Positions 1 through 8,507 of a DNA stretch of 64,000 nucleotides are shown here, piece by piece. Source of the stretch: Pseudomonas sp. PDM05 (GTDB lineage Bacteria > Pseudomonadota > Gammaproteobacteria > Pseudomonadales > Pseudomonadaceae); contig NZ_JACVAC010000010.1 of assembly GCF_014851685.1 (NCBI RefSeq), positions 165,057-229,056 of the forward strand, in the 5' to 3' direction. Each line of letters opens with the position of its first letter. The first letter of the stretch is position 1. The translations under genes were made by a program, and so were the position numbers. Under the pieces are notes generated by a model. That model did not search any database, was not told where the DNA came from, and worked only from the letters and a program-made list of their open reading frames with translations.

Positions 1-491
1 AAGCGTTTTCCAGCGAAGGCTATCCGCGGGGCGATGTCACGCTGATCAACGCGGGCCAGGCCGCAGGCGAGCTGATCAACTCGCGCAGCGCCGCCGAGTA
101 CGGCCTGAGCACCAACGGCGCAAGCCGTGACGAAGCGCCGAGCGCCTTGCAGATGGCGGCGGGCAACCTAGCCCAGGCCGACATCCTCAAGAGGTTGGGC
201 ACCGGTTTGTACATCAGCAACCTGTGGTACTTGAACTACTCCGACCTGCCGGCGGCGCGCCTGACCGGCATGACGCGCTTTGCGACGTTCTGGGTAGAGG
301 ACGGCGAGATCAAGGCGCCGGTGAGCACCATGCGCTTTGATGACAGTGTGTACAGCTTGCTCGGTTCGCAGTTGGAAGCGCTGACGGCGGAGCGGGAGTT
401 GCTGCTGTCGGCCAGTACTTATGGGCAACGCAATACCTCGTCCAACCTGCTCCCGGGCGCCTTGGTCAAACGCCTGACCTTGACCCTCTAA
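1..491 (+). CDS. TldD/PmbA-family metalloprotease-like protein, C-terminal part (5' truncated by window)
   Basis: The open frame enters the window at base 3 and ends at TAA 489-491, so only about 162 C-terminal residues are visible. The segment SNLWYLNYSDLPAARLTGMT followed by RFATFWVEDGEIKAPV is the typical C-terminal region of the TldD/PmbA (U62) family, whose members process small peptides such as microcin B17 precursor or CcdA. The N-terminal HExxxH metal site expected in TldD subunits lies outside the window, so TldD, PmbA or a stand-alone paralogue cannot be distinguished. A REPIN follows the stop codon. Confidence 0.85.
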   Translation, partial: AFSSEGYPRGDVTLINAGQAAGELINSRSAAEYGLSTNGASRDEAPSALQMAAGNLAQADILKRLGTGLYISNLWYLNYSDLPAARLTGMTRFATFWVEDGEIKAPVSTMRFDDSVYSLLGSQLEALTAERELLLSASTYGQRNTSSNLLPGALVKRLTLTL

Positions 492-523
492 ACACAACAC
501 CCCCCCCTGTGGGGTGCGGGCTT

Positions 524-615
524 GTGTGGGAGCGGGCTTGCTCGCGAATACGGTGGGTCAGTCAACTCATTCAGTGACTGACACACTGCTTTCGCGAGCA
601 AGCCCGCTCCCACAC
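524..615. repeat. REPIN (paired inverted REP sequences)
   Basis: Two inverted arms, GTGGGAGCGGGCTTGCTCGC and its complement, flank about 45 bp that are themselves partly palindromic (GTCAGTCA / TGACTGAC). This is the commonest palindrome of the window. It lies between the TldD/PmbA-type gene and the rhlA-like gene. Confidence 0.9.
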
Positions 616-712
616 CAACCCACTCTCACATTGCACTGTGCAGGTTTCTGATACCTCGCTTCGCACCTTCCTACCGCAAAATCCCATCTCGCACTTGTTC
701 CCCCGTGCTCTG

Positions 713-741
713 TTGTCCCCTGCAAAAAACCTCGCTATAAC
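713..741 (+). promoter_or_regulatory. Candidate sigma70 promoter for the rhlA-like gene
   Basis: TTGTCC at 713-718 and TATAAC at 736-741 are separated by 17 bp and lie about 40 bp before the chosen start. The match is by eye only. No convincing lux-type quorum-sensing box was seen beside it. Confidence 0.4.
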
Positions 742-782
742 GGTTAGTGGCATACCGCCACCCACAGGAAGTGAGCGTTGAC

Positions 783-1631
783 ATGGACCACGGAAGTTTC
801 GTCATCAACAAGCTGTTCAAGCACTACAACGTTCACGTTGAGCAACTGGGCAACGACCCGCAGAAAGACACCGTATTGATGGTCAATGGCGCGCTGTCCA
901 CCACCCGCTCGTTCGCCCGCACCAGCAAGTGCCTGGCCGAGCATTTCAATGTGTTGTTGTTCGACCTGCCCTTCTCGGGCTACTCGCGCGAGCACAACAC
1001 CGACCTGGATCTGGTGACCAAGGACGATGAAGTCCAGATGCTGCGCGCCCTGGTGGAGCGCTTCGAGGTCAACCATCTGGTGTCGGCTTCGTGGGGTGGC
1101 ATCTCCACGCTGCTGACCCTGGCGCACAACCCGCCATCGATCAAAAGCTCGGTGGTGATGGCCCTGGCCCCAGACCTCAACAGGGCGATGCTCGATTACG
1201 TGGAGCGCGTGCGCGTGCTGATCGAGGCGGATGACAAGTCCGCCGTCGGCCATTTGCTCAACGAGACGGTGGGCAAATACCTGTCGCCCCGGCTCAAGCG
1301 CAATAACCATCGGCACCTGTCGACCATGGCCACCACCGAATACCGCCAGGCGCGCTTTCATATTCATCAGGTGCTGGCGCTGGGCGATGGCAATTACCTG
1401 CCAGAGCTCAAGAAGATTGAAACGCCGGTGCACTTCATCAACGGTGCGCTGGATGAATACACGCCGGCCGCCGAGGCGCAGGTATTCAAGCAGTATGTGG
1501 GGCGCAGCAGCTTTGCTGTGGCCGAACATACCGGGCACTTGCTCGACCTCGAATCCAGTGAGGCCGCCGCGGCGGTGCACCGTGAACTGCTGGATTTCCT
1601 GGTGGGAAAACGCACGACGGATGGCGCATAA
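783..1631 (+). CDS. rhlA: RhlA-like 3-(3-hydroxyalkanoyloxy)alkanoate (HAA) synthase, alpha/beta hydrolase
   Basis: This 282-residue alpha/beta-hydrolase closely resembles P. aeruginosa RhlA, which joins two 3-hydroxyacyl chains into HAA, the lipid half of rhamnolipids. Shared stretches include KCLAEHFNV, LVSASWGGIST and GHLLNETVGKYL. The predicted catalytic triad is Ser103 (SASWGG), Asp224 (GALDEYT) and His252 (HTGHLLDLES). I chose ATG 783 because it aligns with the RhlA N-terminus and follows AGGAA at 766-770; an in-frame ATG at 747 would add 12 residues. PhaG is a related family, but the similarity to RhlA is clearly higher. No rhlB or rhlC glycosyltransferase is present; an MFS exporter gene follows after 37 bp. 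Confidence 0.85.
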   Translation: MDHGSFVINKLFKHYNVHVEQLGNDPQKDTVLMVNGALSTTRSFARTSKCLAEHFNVLLFDLPFSGYSREHNTDLDLVTKDDEVQMLRALVERFEVNHLVSASWGGISTLLTLAHNPPSIKSSVVMALAPDLNRAMLDYVERVRVLIEADDKSAVGHLLNETVGKYLSPRLKRNNHRHLSTMATTEYRQARFHIHQVLALGDGNYLPELKKIETPVHFINGALDEYTPAAEAQVFKQYVGRSSFAVAEHTGHLLDLESSEAAAAVHRELLDFLVGKRTTDGA

Positions 1632-1668
1632 TCGCCGACACATAGCCTGCTAACAAAAAGGGTTTTCT

Positions 1669-3075
1669 ATGCCGAATCGCGTCCCGCTCGATGCCAAGAC
1701 CGCCCGCTGGCTCCCCTGGGTGGTGGCGATTGCCTTCTTCATGCAGTCGCTGGACGGGACGATTCTGAACACGGCACTGCCGGCCATGGCCCGGGACCTG
1801 GCGGAAAACCCACTGCGCATGCAAGGCGTGGTGATCGCCTACATGCTCACCGTCGCCTTGCTGATCCCGGCCTCGGGCTGGATCGCCGACCGCTTCGGCA
1901 CCAAGAAAATCTTCTTTGGCGCGATCATGCTGTTCAGCATCGGTTCGCTGCTGTGCGCGCTGTCCAGCAGCCTGACCATGCTGGTGGGCGCGCGGGTCAT
2001 CCAGGGCTTGGGCGGTGCGTTGATGCTGCCGGTCGGGCGACTGGTGGTGCTGCGCGCCTACCCGCGTTCCGAACTGGTGCGGATCATGGGCTTTATCACC
2101 ATCCCCGGCCTGCTTGGCCCGCTGCTCGGCCCGACCATGGGCGGCTGGATGGTGCAATACCTGACGTGGCACTGGATCTTTTTGATCAACCTGCCGGTGG
2201 GCATGATCGGTTGCTACGCCGTGTGGAAATTCATCCCCGACCTGCGCGGCAGCGAGCGCACACGCTTTGATAGCCTGGGTTTCTTGCTGTTTGGCGCGGC
2301 AATGGTGCTGATCACCATCGCCATGGAAGGCCTGGGCGAACTGCACCTGCCGCACCTGCGGGTGATGTTGCTGCTGTTCAGCGGGCTGGCGTGCCTGGCG
2401 GCGTACTGGCTGCGCGCCGGGCATATCGATAACCCGTTGTTCTCGCCGGTGCTGTTCAAGACGCGCACCTTTGCGGTGGGCATCCTCGGCAACTTGTTTG
2501 CGCGCCTGGGCAGCGGCGCGCTGCCGTTCCTGGTGCCGCTGCTGTTGCAGGTGGCGCTGGGCTATTCGCCGTCGGAAGCCGGGATGAGCATGTTGCCGCT
2601 GGCGGCGGCGGCGATGTTTGCCAAGTCCATCGCGCGGCCGTTGATCGAGCGACTGGGCTACCGCATCGTGCTGACCGGCAACACCCTGGCGCTGGGCATC
2701 ATGCTGGCGAGCATGGGGCTGGTCACGGAACACACGCCCTACCCTTTGTTGCTGGGCATGCTGGCGGTGCTGGGGGCAATCAACTCGCTGCAATTCACCG
2801 CGATGAACACCGTCACCCTGATCGACCTCGACGACGCCCAGGCCAGCAGCGGCAACAGTTTGCTGTCGGTCGTGGCGCAATTGTCCCTCAGCCTTGGCGT
2901 GGCCTGCGCCGGTGCATTGCTCGGCGGGTTCACCGCAGAAACCGGCAACGATGGCGTGGAAAGCGTGCTCGGCGCGTTCCAGCTGACTTTCCTCACCGTA
3001 GGCATCATGGCGATGCTGGCGGCGGCGATCTTCCTGCAATTGTCGCCTAAAGGCAGCGGCAAGCCGCAAGTTTGA
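1669..3075 (+). CDS. DHA2-type MFS exporter (MdtD-like)
   Basis: A 468-residue polytopic membrane protein of the major facilitator superfamily, drug:H+ antiporter type. The N-terminal motif LDGTILNTALPAMA is characteristic of DHA2 members such as MdtD. The motif-A region is WIADRFGTKKIF, and RVIQGLGGALMLP is a typical helix-4 sequence. The gene starts 37 bp after the rhlA-like gene, without an obvious terminator between them, so it is probably co-transcribed and may export HAA or a related lipid (inference). In P. aeruginosa the rhamnolipid gene rhlC is also paired with an MFS gene. Its last seven codons lie inside a tandem repeat. Confidence 0.85.
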   Translation: MPNRVPLDAKTARWLPWVVAIAFFMQSLDGTILNTALPAMARDLAENPLRMQGVVIAYMLTVALLIPASGWIADRFGTKKIFFGAIMLFSIGSLLCALSSSLTMLVGARVIQGLGGALMLPVGRLVVLRAYPRSELVRIMGFITIPGLLGPLLGPTMGGWMVQYLTWHWIFLINLPVGMIGCYAVWKFIPDLRGSERTRFDSLGFLLFGAAMVLITIAMEGLGELHLPHLRVMLLLFSGLACLAAYWLRAGHIDNPLFSPVLFKTRTFAVGILGNLFARLGSGALPFLVPLLLQVALGYSPSEAGMSMLPLAAAAMFAKSIARPLIERLGYRIVLTGNTLALGIMLASMGLVTEHTPYPLLLGMLAVLGAINSLQFTAMNTVTLIDLDDAQASSGNSLLSVVAQLSLSLGVACAGALLGGFTAETGNDGVESVLGAFQLTFLTVGIMAMLAAAIFLQLSPKGSGKPQV

Positions 3076-3264
3076 AGCTGCAAGAAAAAGCGCTAACTTG
3101 CAGCTTGAAGCTCATAACTTGCCGCTGGCCCCCCCCTACTCCTCGTCGAGAACATACAAACAGCGGCAAGCCGCAAGTTTGAAGCTGCAAGAAAAAGCGC
3201 TAACTTGCAGCTTGCAGCTCATAACTTGCCGCTGGCCCCCTACTCCTCGTCGAGAACATACAAA
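3054..3264. repeat. Tandem duplication of a palindromic intergenic element (107 bp + 104 bp)
   Basis: Unit 1 (3054-3160) and unit 2 (3161-3264) are nearly identical. They differ mainly in a C-tract (eight versus five C) and in TTGAAG versus TTGCAG. Each unit contains an inverted repeat GCGGCAAG...CTTGCCGC with internal GAAGCTGCAAG / CTTGCAGCTT. Unit 1 starts inside the last codons of the MFS gene, so the duplication copied the gene end. A related palindrome occurs at 33348-33411. Confidence 0.9.
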
Positions 3265-3320
3265 TAAACCCGAGGGGGCCTGCTACACTGCGCGACATTT
3301 TGTTTTGCAGAGCCAGTCCC

Positions 3321-4706
3321 GTGACTACCATCGCCACCGCTTTTAATACTTTGCCGCTGTCCGCCGCCATGCTGGCTAACCTCGACTCGCTGGGTTATGT
3401 CGAGATGACGCAGATCCAGGCGCAAAGCTTGCCGGTGATCCTCAAGGGGCTGGACCTGATCGCACAGGCCAAGACCGGCAGCGGCAAGACTGCCGCCTTC
3501 GGCATCGGCCTGTTGAACCCGATCAACCCGCGTTACTTCGGCTGCCAGGCGCTGGTGATGTGCCCGACCCGTGAGCTGGCCGACCAGGTCGCCAAGGAAA
3601 TCCGTCGCCTGGCCCGTGCCGAAGACAACATCAAGGTCCTGACCCTGTGCGGTGGCGTGTCCCTCGGCCCGCAGATCGCCTCCCTGGAACACGGCGCCCA
3701 CGTTATCGTCGGCACTCCGGGCCGGATCCAGCAGCACCTGCGCAAGGGTTCGCTGGTGCTGGATGGCTTGAATACGCTGATCCTCGACGAAGCCGACCGC
3801 ATGCTCGACATGGGCTTCTACGATGCCATCGAAGACATCATCAGCAAGACCCCGGCACGCCGCCAGACCCTGCTGTTCTCGGCCACCTACCCGGTAAGCA
3901 TCAAGCAGTTGGCCTCCAAGTTCATGCGCGCGCCGCAGCAAGTGAAGGCCGAGGCGTTCCACTCCGACGATCAGATCGAACAGCGTTTCTTCGAAATCTC
4001 GCCGGAAGAGCGCATGGATGCCGTGACCAAAGTCCTGGCGCACTTCCGCCCGGCCTCTTGCGTGGCGTTCTGCTTTACCAAGCAGCAAGTGCAGGAAACC
4101 GTCGACCACCTGACGTCCAAGGGCATCTCCGCCGTTGGCCTGCATGGCGACCTGGAACAGCGCGACCGCGACCAGGTACTGGCGATGTTCGCCAACCGCA
4201 GCACCTCGGTGCTGGTAGCGACCGACGTCGCCGCCCGTGGCCTGGACATCGACTCGCTGGACATGGTGATCAACGTCGAACTGGCCCGTGACTCGGAAAT
4301 CCACATCCACCGCGTCGGCCGTACCGGCCGTGCCGGTGAGACCGGGATTGCGATCAGCCTGGTGGCGCCGTCCGAAGCGCACCGCGCCCAGGCTATCGAG
4401 CAGTTGCAGAAGTCGCCGTTGAACTGGGACCAACTGGACAACCTCAAGCCGCAAAGTGGTGGGCCGTTGCTGCCGGTCATGAGCACCCTGTGCATCGCCG
4501 CTGGCCGTAAAGACAAAGTGCGTCCGGGTGACATCCTCGGTGCACTGACGGGTGAAGCCGGGATTCCGGGGGCCCAGGTCGGCAAGATCGCGATTTTCGA
4601 CTTCCAGGCCTTTGTGGCCGTGGAACGCGGCATCGCCAAGCAGGCGTTGCAGCGTTTGAATGACGGCAAGATCAAGGGCCGTTCGTTGCGCGTGCGGATC
4701 CTGTAA
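3321..4706 (+). CDS. dbpA: DEAD-box RNA helicase DbpA
   Basis: A 461-residue ATP-dependent RNA helicase. It has Walker A GSGKT (about residues 53-57), DEAD (156-159), SAT (187-189) and the C-terminal helicase motif HRVGRTGRAG. The last 75 residues (RKDKVRPGDILGAL..., then GKIAIFDFQAFVAV) form the DbpA-type RNA-binding domain, which directs the enzyme to hairpin 92 of 23S rRNA during 50S assembly. The start is GTG 3321, giving VTTIATAFNTLPLS, the usual N-terminus; upstream TTG codons lack a ribosome site. It is monocistronic, between a repeat and a REPIN. Confidence 0.93.
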   Translation: MTTIATAFNTLPLSAAMLANLDSLGYVEMTQIQAQSLPVILKGLDLIAQAKTGSGKTAAFGIGLLNPINPRYFGCQALVMCPTRELADQVAKEIRRLARAEDNIKVLTLCGGVSLGPQIASLEHGAHVIVGTPGRIQQHLRKGSLVLDGLNTLILDEADRMLDMGFYDAIEDIISKTPARRQTLLFSATYPVSIKQLASKFMRAPQQVKAEAFHSDDQIEQRFFEISPEERMDAVTKVLAHFRPASCVAFCFTKQQVQETVDHLTSKGISAVGLHGDLEQRDRDQVLAMFANRSTSVLVATDVAARGLDIDSLDMVINVELARDSEIHIHRVGRTGRAGETGIAISLVAPSEAHRAQAIEQLQKSPLNWDQLDNLKPQSGGPLLPVMSTLCIAAGRKDKVRPGDILGALTGEAGIPGAQVGKIAIFDFQAFVAVERGIAKQALQRLNDGKIKGRSLRVRIL

Positions 4707-4735
4707 CACGATCTCCCACCCAATGGAGATCCAAA

Positions 4736-4825
4736 TGTGGGAGCGGGCTTGCTCGCGAATGCGGTGTATCAGTCAGACATATAACGACTGACACTCCCCA
4801 TTCGCGAGCAAGCCCGCTCCCACAC
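4736..4825. repeat. REPIN
   Basis: GTGGGAGCGGGCTTGCTCGC and its complement form the arms, with an internal CAGTC / GACTG dyad. It lies between dbpA and the flavoprotein gene. Confidence 0.9.
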
Positions 4826-4868
4826 TTTTGACTGTATTCCAATTCAGAATTTGTATGAGGACGTGGCT

Positions 4869-6047
4869 GTGCGCTCGACCGAAGTAGTGATCATTGGCGC
4901 CGGCGCCGCAGGCTTGATGTGCGCACTGACCGCCGCCGGGCGCGGGCGCAAGGTGATGCTGATCGACCATGCCAACAAGGCCGGCAAGAAGATCCTGATG
5001 TCCGGCGGTGGCCGCTGCAATTTCACCAACCTGTACACCGAGCCGGCCAACTTCCTCTCGCACAATGCGCACTTCTGCAAATCCGCCCTGGCGCGCTACA
5101 CCCAGTGGGATTTCATCGGGCTGGTGGCCAAGCACGGCGTGCCGTACCACGAGAAGAAACTCGGCCAGCTGTTCTGCGATAACAAGTCCAGCGACATCCT
5201 CGGCATGCTGCTCGACGAATGCATCCAGACCGGCGTCAGCCTGCACCTGGACACCTCCATCCAGGAGATCGCCAAAGTCGACAGCGGCTACCAATTGCAG
5301 ACCACCCTCGGCGAACTGCGCTGCGAGTCCCTGGTGATCGCCACCGGCGGCCTGTCGATTCCAACCTTGGGCGCCACCGGCTTTGGCTATCAGGTGGCCA
5401 GGCAATTCGGCCACGAACTGCTGCCGACCCGCGCCGGGCTGGTGCCATTCACCATCACCGACCAGCTCAAGGACTTGTGCGGCGAGTTGTCCGGCACCTC
5501 GGTGGATTGCCTGGTCAGCTGCAACGACCAGAGCTTTCGCGAGAACATCCTGTTTACCCACCGCGGCCTGAGCGGCCCGGCGATCTTGCAGATTTCCTCG
5601 TATTGGGAACCCGGCGACACCGTGGAGATCAACCTGCTGCCCGACCACGACGCCCACACCTGGCTGCAACAGCAACAGGCCGAGCGTGCGAACAGCGAGC
5701 TGAAAACCCTGCTGGGCGAGATCTTCACCAAGAAGATGGCCAACCTGCTGGCGGAAACCTGGTTTGTGTCCAAGCCGATGAAGCAGTACACCCATGCGGA
5801 GATTGCCGATATTGCGCAAAAACTCGGCAGTTGGCAGCTAGTGCCGGCGGGCACCGAGGGCTATCGCACGGCCGAGGTAACGCTGGGCGGGGTGGATACG
5901 CGGGAGGTGTCGTCTAAGACCATGGAATCCCTGAAAAGCCCTGGGCTGTACTTTATCGGTGAAGTGCTGGATGTGACCGGTCACTTGGGCGGGTTCAACT
6001 TCCAGTGGGCGTGGGCTTCGGGCTACGCTGCCGCACAATACGCCTGA
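4869..6047 (+). CDS. HI0933/YhiN-family FAD-dependent oxidoreductase
   Basis: A 392-residue flavoprotein of the HI0933-like (BaiN/YhiN) family. The N-terminal dinucleotide motif VVIIGAGAAGLMCA binds FAD, MSGGGRCNFTN is the family signature, and the C-terminus closes with GEVLDVTGHLGGFNFQWAWASG. The physiological substrate of this family is unsettled in Pseudomonas. I chose GTG 4869, preceded by GAGG at 4857-4860, because it gives RSTEVVIIGAG directly; TTG 4851 and GTG 4863 are alternatives. Confidence 0.9.
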   Translation: MRSTEVVIIGAGAAGLMCALTAAGRGRKVMLIDHANKAGKKILMSGGGRCNFTNLYTEPANFLSHNAHFCKSALARYTQWDFIGLVAKHGVPYHEKKLGQLFCDNKSSDILGMLLDECIQTGVSLHLDTSIQEIAKVDSGYQLQTTLGELRCESLVIATGGLSIPTLGATGFGYQVARQFGHELLPTRAGLVPFTITDQLKDLCGELSGTSVDCLVSCNDQSFRENILFTHRGLSGPAILQISSYWEPGDTVEINLLPDHDAHTWLQQQQAERANSELKTLLGEIFTKKMANLLAETWFVSKPMKQYTHAEIADIAQKLGSWQLVPAGTEGYRTAEVTLGGVDTREVSSKTMESLKSPGLYFIGEVLDVTGHLGGFNFQWAWASGYAAAQYA

Positions 6048-6080
6048 CATCACGGTTTCAACCTTTGAAATGCAATCCCC

Positions 6081-6110
6081 TGTGGGAGCTGGCTTGCCTG
6101 CTCCTACAGG
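6081..6110. repeat. Single short REP palindrome
   Basis: TGTGGGAGCTGGCTTGCCTG followed by CTCCTACAGG. It is a solitary REP half of the T-variant arm (GAGCTGG) and lies upstream of yccS. Confidence 0.75.
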
Positions 6111-6218
6111 GTTATGGGGTGTTGCTGAAATAATTGCGAGTAGATGTGATCACGACCCTTGCCGTGGCGTCACTGATGCGCCAACTTAACGGCATCGTCC
6201 CGGAAGACTCCAGCCTTC

Positions 6219-8402
6219 ATGTCATCGACCTCGTTCAAGCAGTCCCTGCGCCGCCTGTGGGCGCTGGATAAATTCAGCTACAGCATCCGGGTGTTCATCG
6301 CCCTCACCGGCAGTATGGCGCTGTGCTGGTATCAGGATGAGATGACCCTGCTGATCCCGCTGTTCCTGGGGATTATCGCCAGTGCCCTGGCCGAGACCGA
6401 CGACAGCTGGCAAGGCCGCCTCAACGCCCTGGCCGTGACACTGGTGTGTTTCAGCATTGCCGCGCTATCCGTGGAGTTGCTGTTCCCCTACCCGTGGATT
6501 TTCGCGATTTCCCTGGCCCTGGCCACCTTCTGCCTGACCATGCTCGGCGCCTTGGGCGAACGCTACGGGGCGATTGCCTCGGCGACGCTGATCCTGTCGG
6601 TGTACACCATGATCGGCGTGGACCAGCGCGGTGGCGCGGTCTCGGACTTCTGGCATGAACCACTGCTGCTGGTGGCCGGTGCGGCCTGGTACGGCGCGTT
6701 GTCGGTGCTGTGGCAGGCGCTGTTTTCCAACCAGCCGGTGCAACAGAGCCTGGCGCGGTTGTTCCGCGAACTGGGGCGCTACCTCAAGCTCAAATCGTCG
6801 CTTTTCGAACCGATCCGCCAGCTGGATGTGGAAGCGCGCCGCCTGGAACTGGCCCAGCAAAACGGCCGGGTGGTCGCCGCACTGAATGCCGCGAAGGAAA
6901 TCATCCTGCACCGCGTGGGCAATGGCCGACCGGGTTCGAAGGTCAGTCGCTACCTCAAGCTGTACTTCCTCGCCCAGGACATCCACGAACGCGCCAGCTC
7001 GTCGCACTACCCCTACAACGCCCTGGCCGAAGCCTTTTTCCACAGTGACGTGCTGTTCCGCTGCCAGCGCCTGCTGCGCCAGCAAGGCAAGGCCTGCCAG
7101 GCCTTGGCCGAGTCGATCCAACTGCGCCAGCCATTCATCTATGACGCCAGCTTCGCCGAAGCCCTGGGTGACCTGAACGCATCCCTGGAACACCTGCGCA
7201 TCCAGAGCAACCCGGCCTGGCGCGGCCTGCTGCGTTCGTTGCGTGCACTGGCGGCCAACCTGTCCACACTGGACCGCCTGCTCGGCGACGCGAGCAACCC
7301 CGATAGCCTGGCCGACGCCACCGACAGCAACCTGCTCGACCGTGCCCCGCGCAACCTCAAGGAAATGTGGACGCGCCTGCGCACGCAGATGACGCCGACC
7401 TCGTTGCTGTTCCGCCATGCGCTGCGCCTGTCCCTGGCGCTGACCGTCGGCTACGGCATGCTGCATGCGATCCACGCCTCGCAAGGCTACTGGATCATCC
7501 TCACTACACTGTTCGTGTGCCAGCCGAACTACGGCGCCACGCGGCGCAAGCTCGGCCAGCGGATCATCGGCACCGCCATCGGCCTGACCGTGGCCTGGGC
7601 GCTGTTTGATCTGTTCCCCAGCCCGCTGGTGCAGTCGATGTTCGCCATCGCCGCCGGCCTGGTGTTCTTTATCAACCGCACCACCCGCTACACCCTGGCC
7701 ACGGCGGCGATCACCCTGATGGTGCTGTTCTGCTTCAACCAGGTGGGCGACGGCTACGGGCTGTTCCTGCCGCGCCTGTTCGATACCTTGCTTGGCAGCC
7801 TGATCGCCGGCCTGGCGGTGTTCCTGTTCCTGCCGGACTGGCAAGGTCGACGCCTGAACAAGGTGCTGGCCAACACCCTGACCTGCAACAGCATCTACCT
7901 GCGCCAGATCATGCAGCAGTACGCCGCCGGCAAGAGCGACGACCTCGCCTATCGCCTGGCCCGGCGCAACGCGCACAACGCCGATGCGGCGTTGTCCACC
8001 ACCCTGGCGAACATGCTGATGGAGCCGGGGCACTTCCGCAAGGAAGCCGATGTGGGCTTTCGCTTCCTGGTGCTGTCACACACCTTGCTCAGCTACTTGT
8101 CGGGGCTGGGGGCGCACCGCGAAACGCAGTTGCCGGCCGAGGTGCGCGAGCATCTGATCGACGGCGCCGGCAAGACATTGGCGGCGAGCATCGATGAGAT
8201 CGCCACGGGGCTGGCGAACAAGCAGCCGATTGCGATTCAGAGTGATGCCGAGGAAGCGTTGGCGGCGGAGTTGGAGCAGATGCCGGATGAGATTGATGAG
8301 GGGCAGCGATTGGTGCAGACGCAGTTGGCGTTGATTTGTCGGCAGCTGGGGCCGTTGCGGACTCTGGCGGCGCATCTGATCAAAGAAACCGGCGAGGCTT
8401 AG
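6219..8402 (+). CDS. yccS: YccS/FUSC-family inner-membrane protein
   Basis: A 727-residue membrane protein of the YccS/YhfK (FUSC) family. It has two hydrophobic blocks of several helices each (about residues 20-180 and 395-550). Each is followed by a soluble helical region, the classical duplicated FUSC architecture. Family members resemble aromatic-acid efflux pumps of the AaeB type, but the function of YccS is not established. The start is ATG 6219. The second block contains the conserved stretch QGYWIILTTLFVCQPNYGATRR. It is flanked by REP elements and appears monocistronic. Confidence 0.88.
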   Translation: MSSTSFKQSLRRLWALDKFSYSIRVFIALTGSMALCWYQDEMTLLIPLFLGIIASALAETDDSWQGRLNALAVTLVCFSIAALSVELLFPYPWIFAISLALATFCLTMLGALGERYGAIASATLILSVYTMIGVDQRGGAVSDFWHEPLLLVAGAAWYGALSVLWQALFSNQPVQQSLARLFRELGRYLKLKSSLFEPIRQLDVEARRLELAQQNGRVVAALNAAKEIILHRVGNGRPGSKVSRYLKLYFLAQDIHERASSSHYPYNALAEAFFHSDVLFRCQRLLRQQGKACQALAESIQLRQPFIYDASFAEALGDLNASLEHLRIQSNPAWRGLLRSLRALAANLSTLDRLLGDASNPDSLADATDSNLLDRAPRNLKEMWTRLRTQMTPTSLLFRHALRLSLALTVGYGMLHAIHASQGYWIILTTLFVCQPNYGATRRKLGQRIIGTAIGLTVAWALFDLFPSPLVQSMFAIAAGLVFFINRTTRYTLATAAITLMVLFCFNQVGDGYGLFLPRLFDTLLGSLIAGLAVFLFLPDWQGRRLNKVLANTLTCNSIYLRQIMQQYAAGKSDDLAYRLARRNAHNADAALSTTLANMLMEPGHFRKEADVGFRFLVLSHTLLSYLSGLGAHRETQLPAEVREHLIDGAGKTLAASIDEIATGLANKQPIAIQSDAEEALAAELEQMPDEIDEGQRLVQTQLALICRQLGPLRTLAAHLIKETGEA

Positions 8403-8409
8403 ATCGATA

Positions 8410-8492
8410 TCGCGGGCAAGCCCGCTCCCACAGGGGAATGCATTCCTACAGATAAATGCATTTCAAATGTGGGAGCGGGCTTGCCCGCGATG
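8410..8492. repeat. REP pair in tail-to-tail orientation
   Basis: CGCGGGCAAGCCCGCTCCCAC and, after about 35 bp, GTGGGAGCGGGCTTGCCCGC. The order of arms is reversed relative to most REPINs in the window. It sits between convergent genes and could also act as a terminator. Confidence 0.85.
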
Positions 8493-8507
8493 AGGCCCTT
8501 CCAGGCA

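Noticed and set aside
524..615. Possible CRISPR array from repeated GTGGGAGCGGG arms
   Set aside because: The arms are dispersed inverted pairs, not regularly spaced direct repeats with unique spacers; they are REPINs.
3098..3346. 82-codon frame across the tandem repeat
   Set aside because: It consists of translated repeat sequence read twice and overlaps the dbpA start region; no ribosome site.
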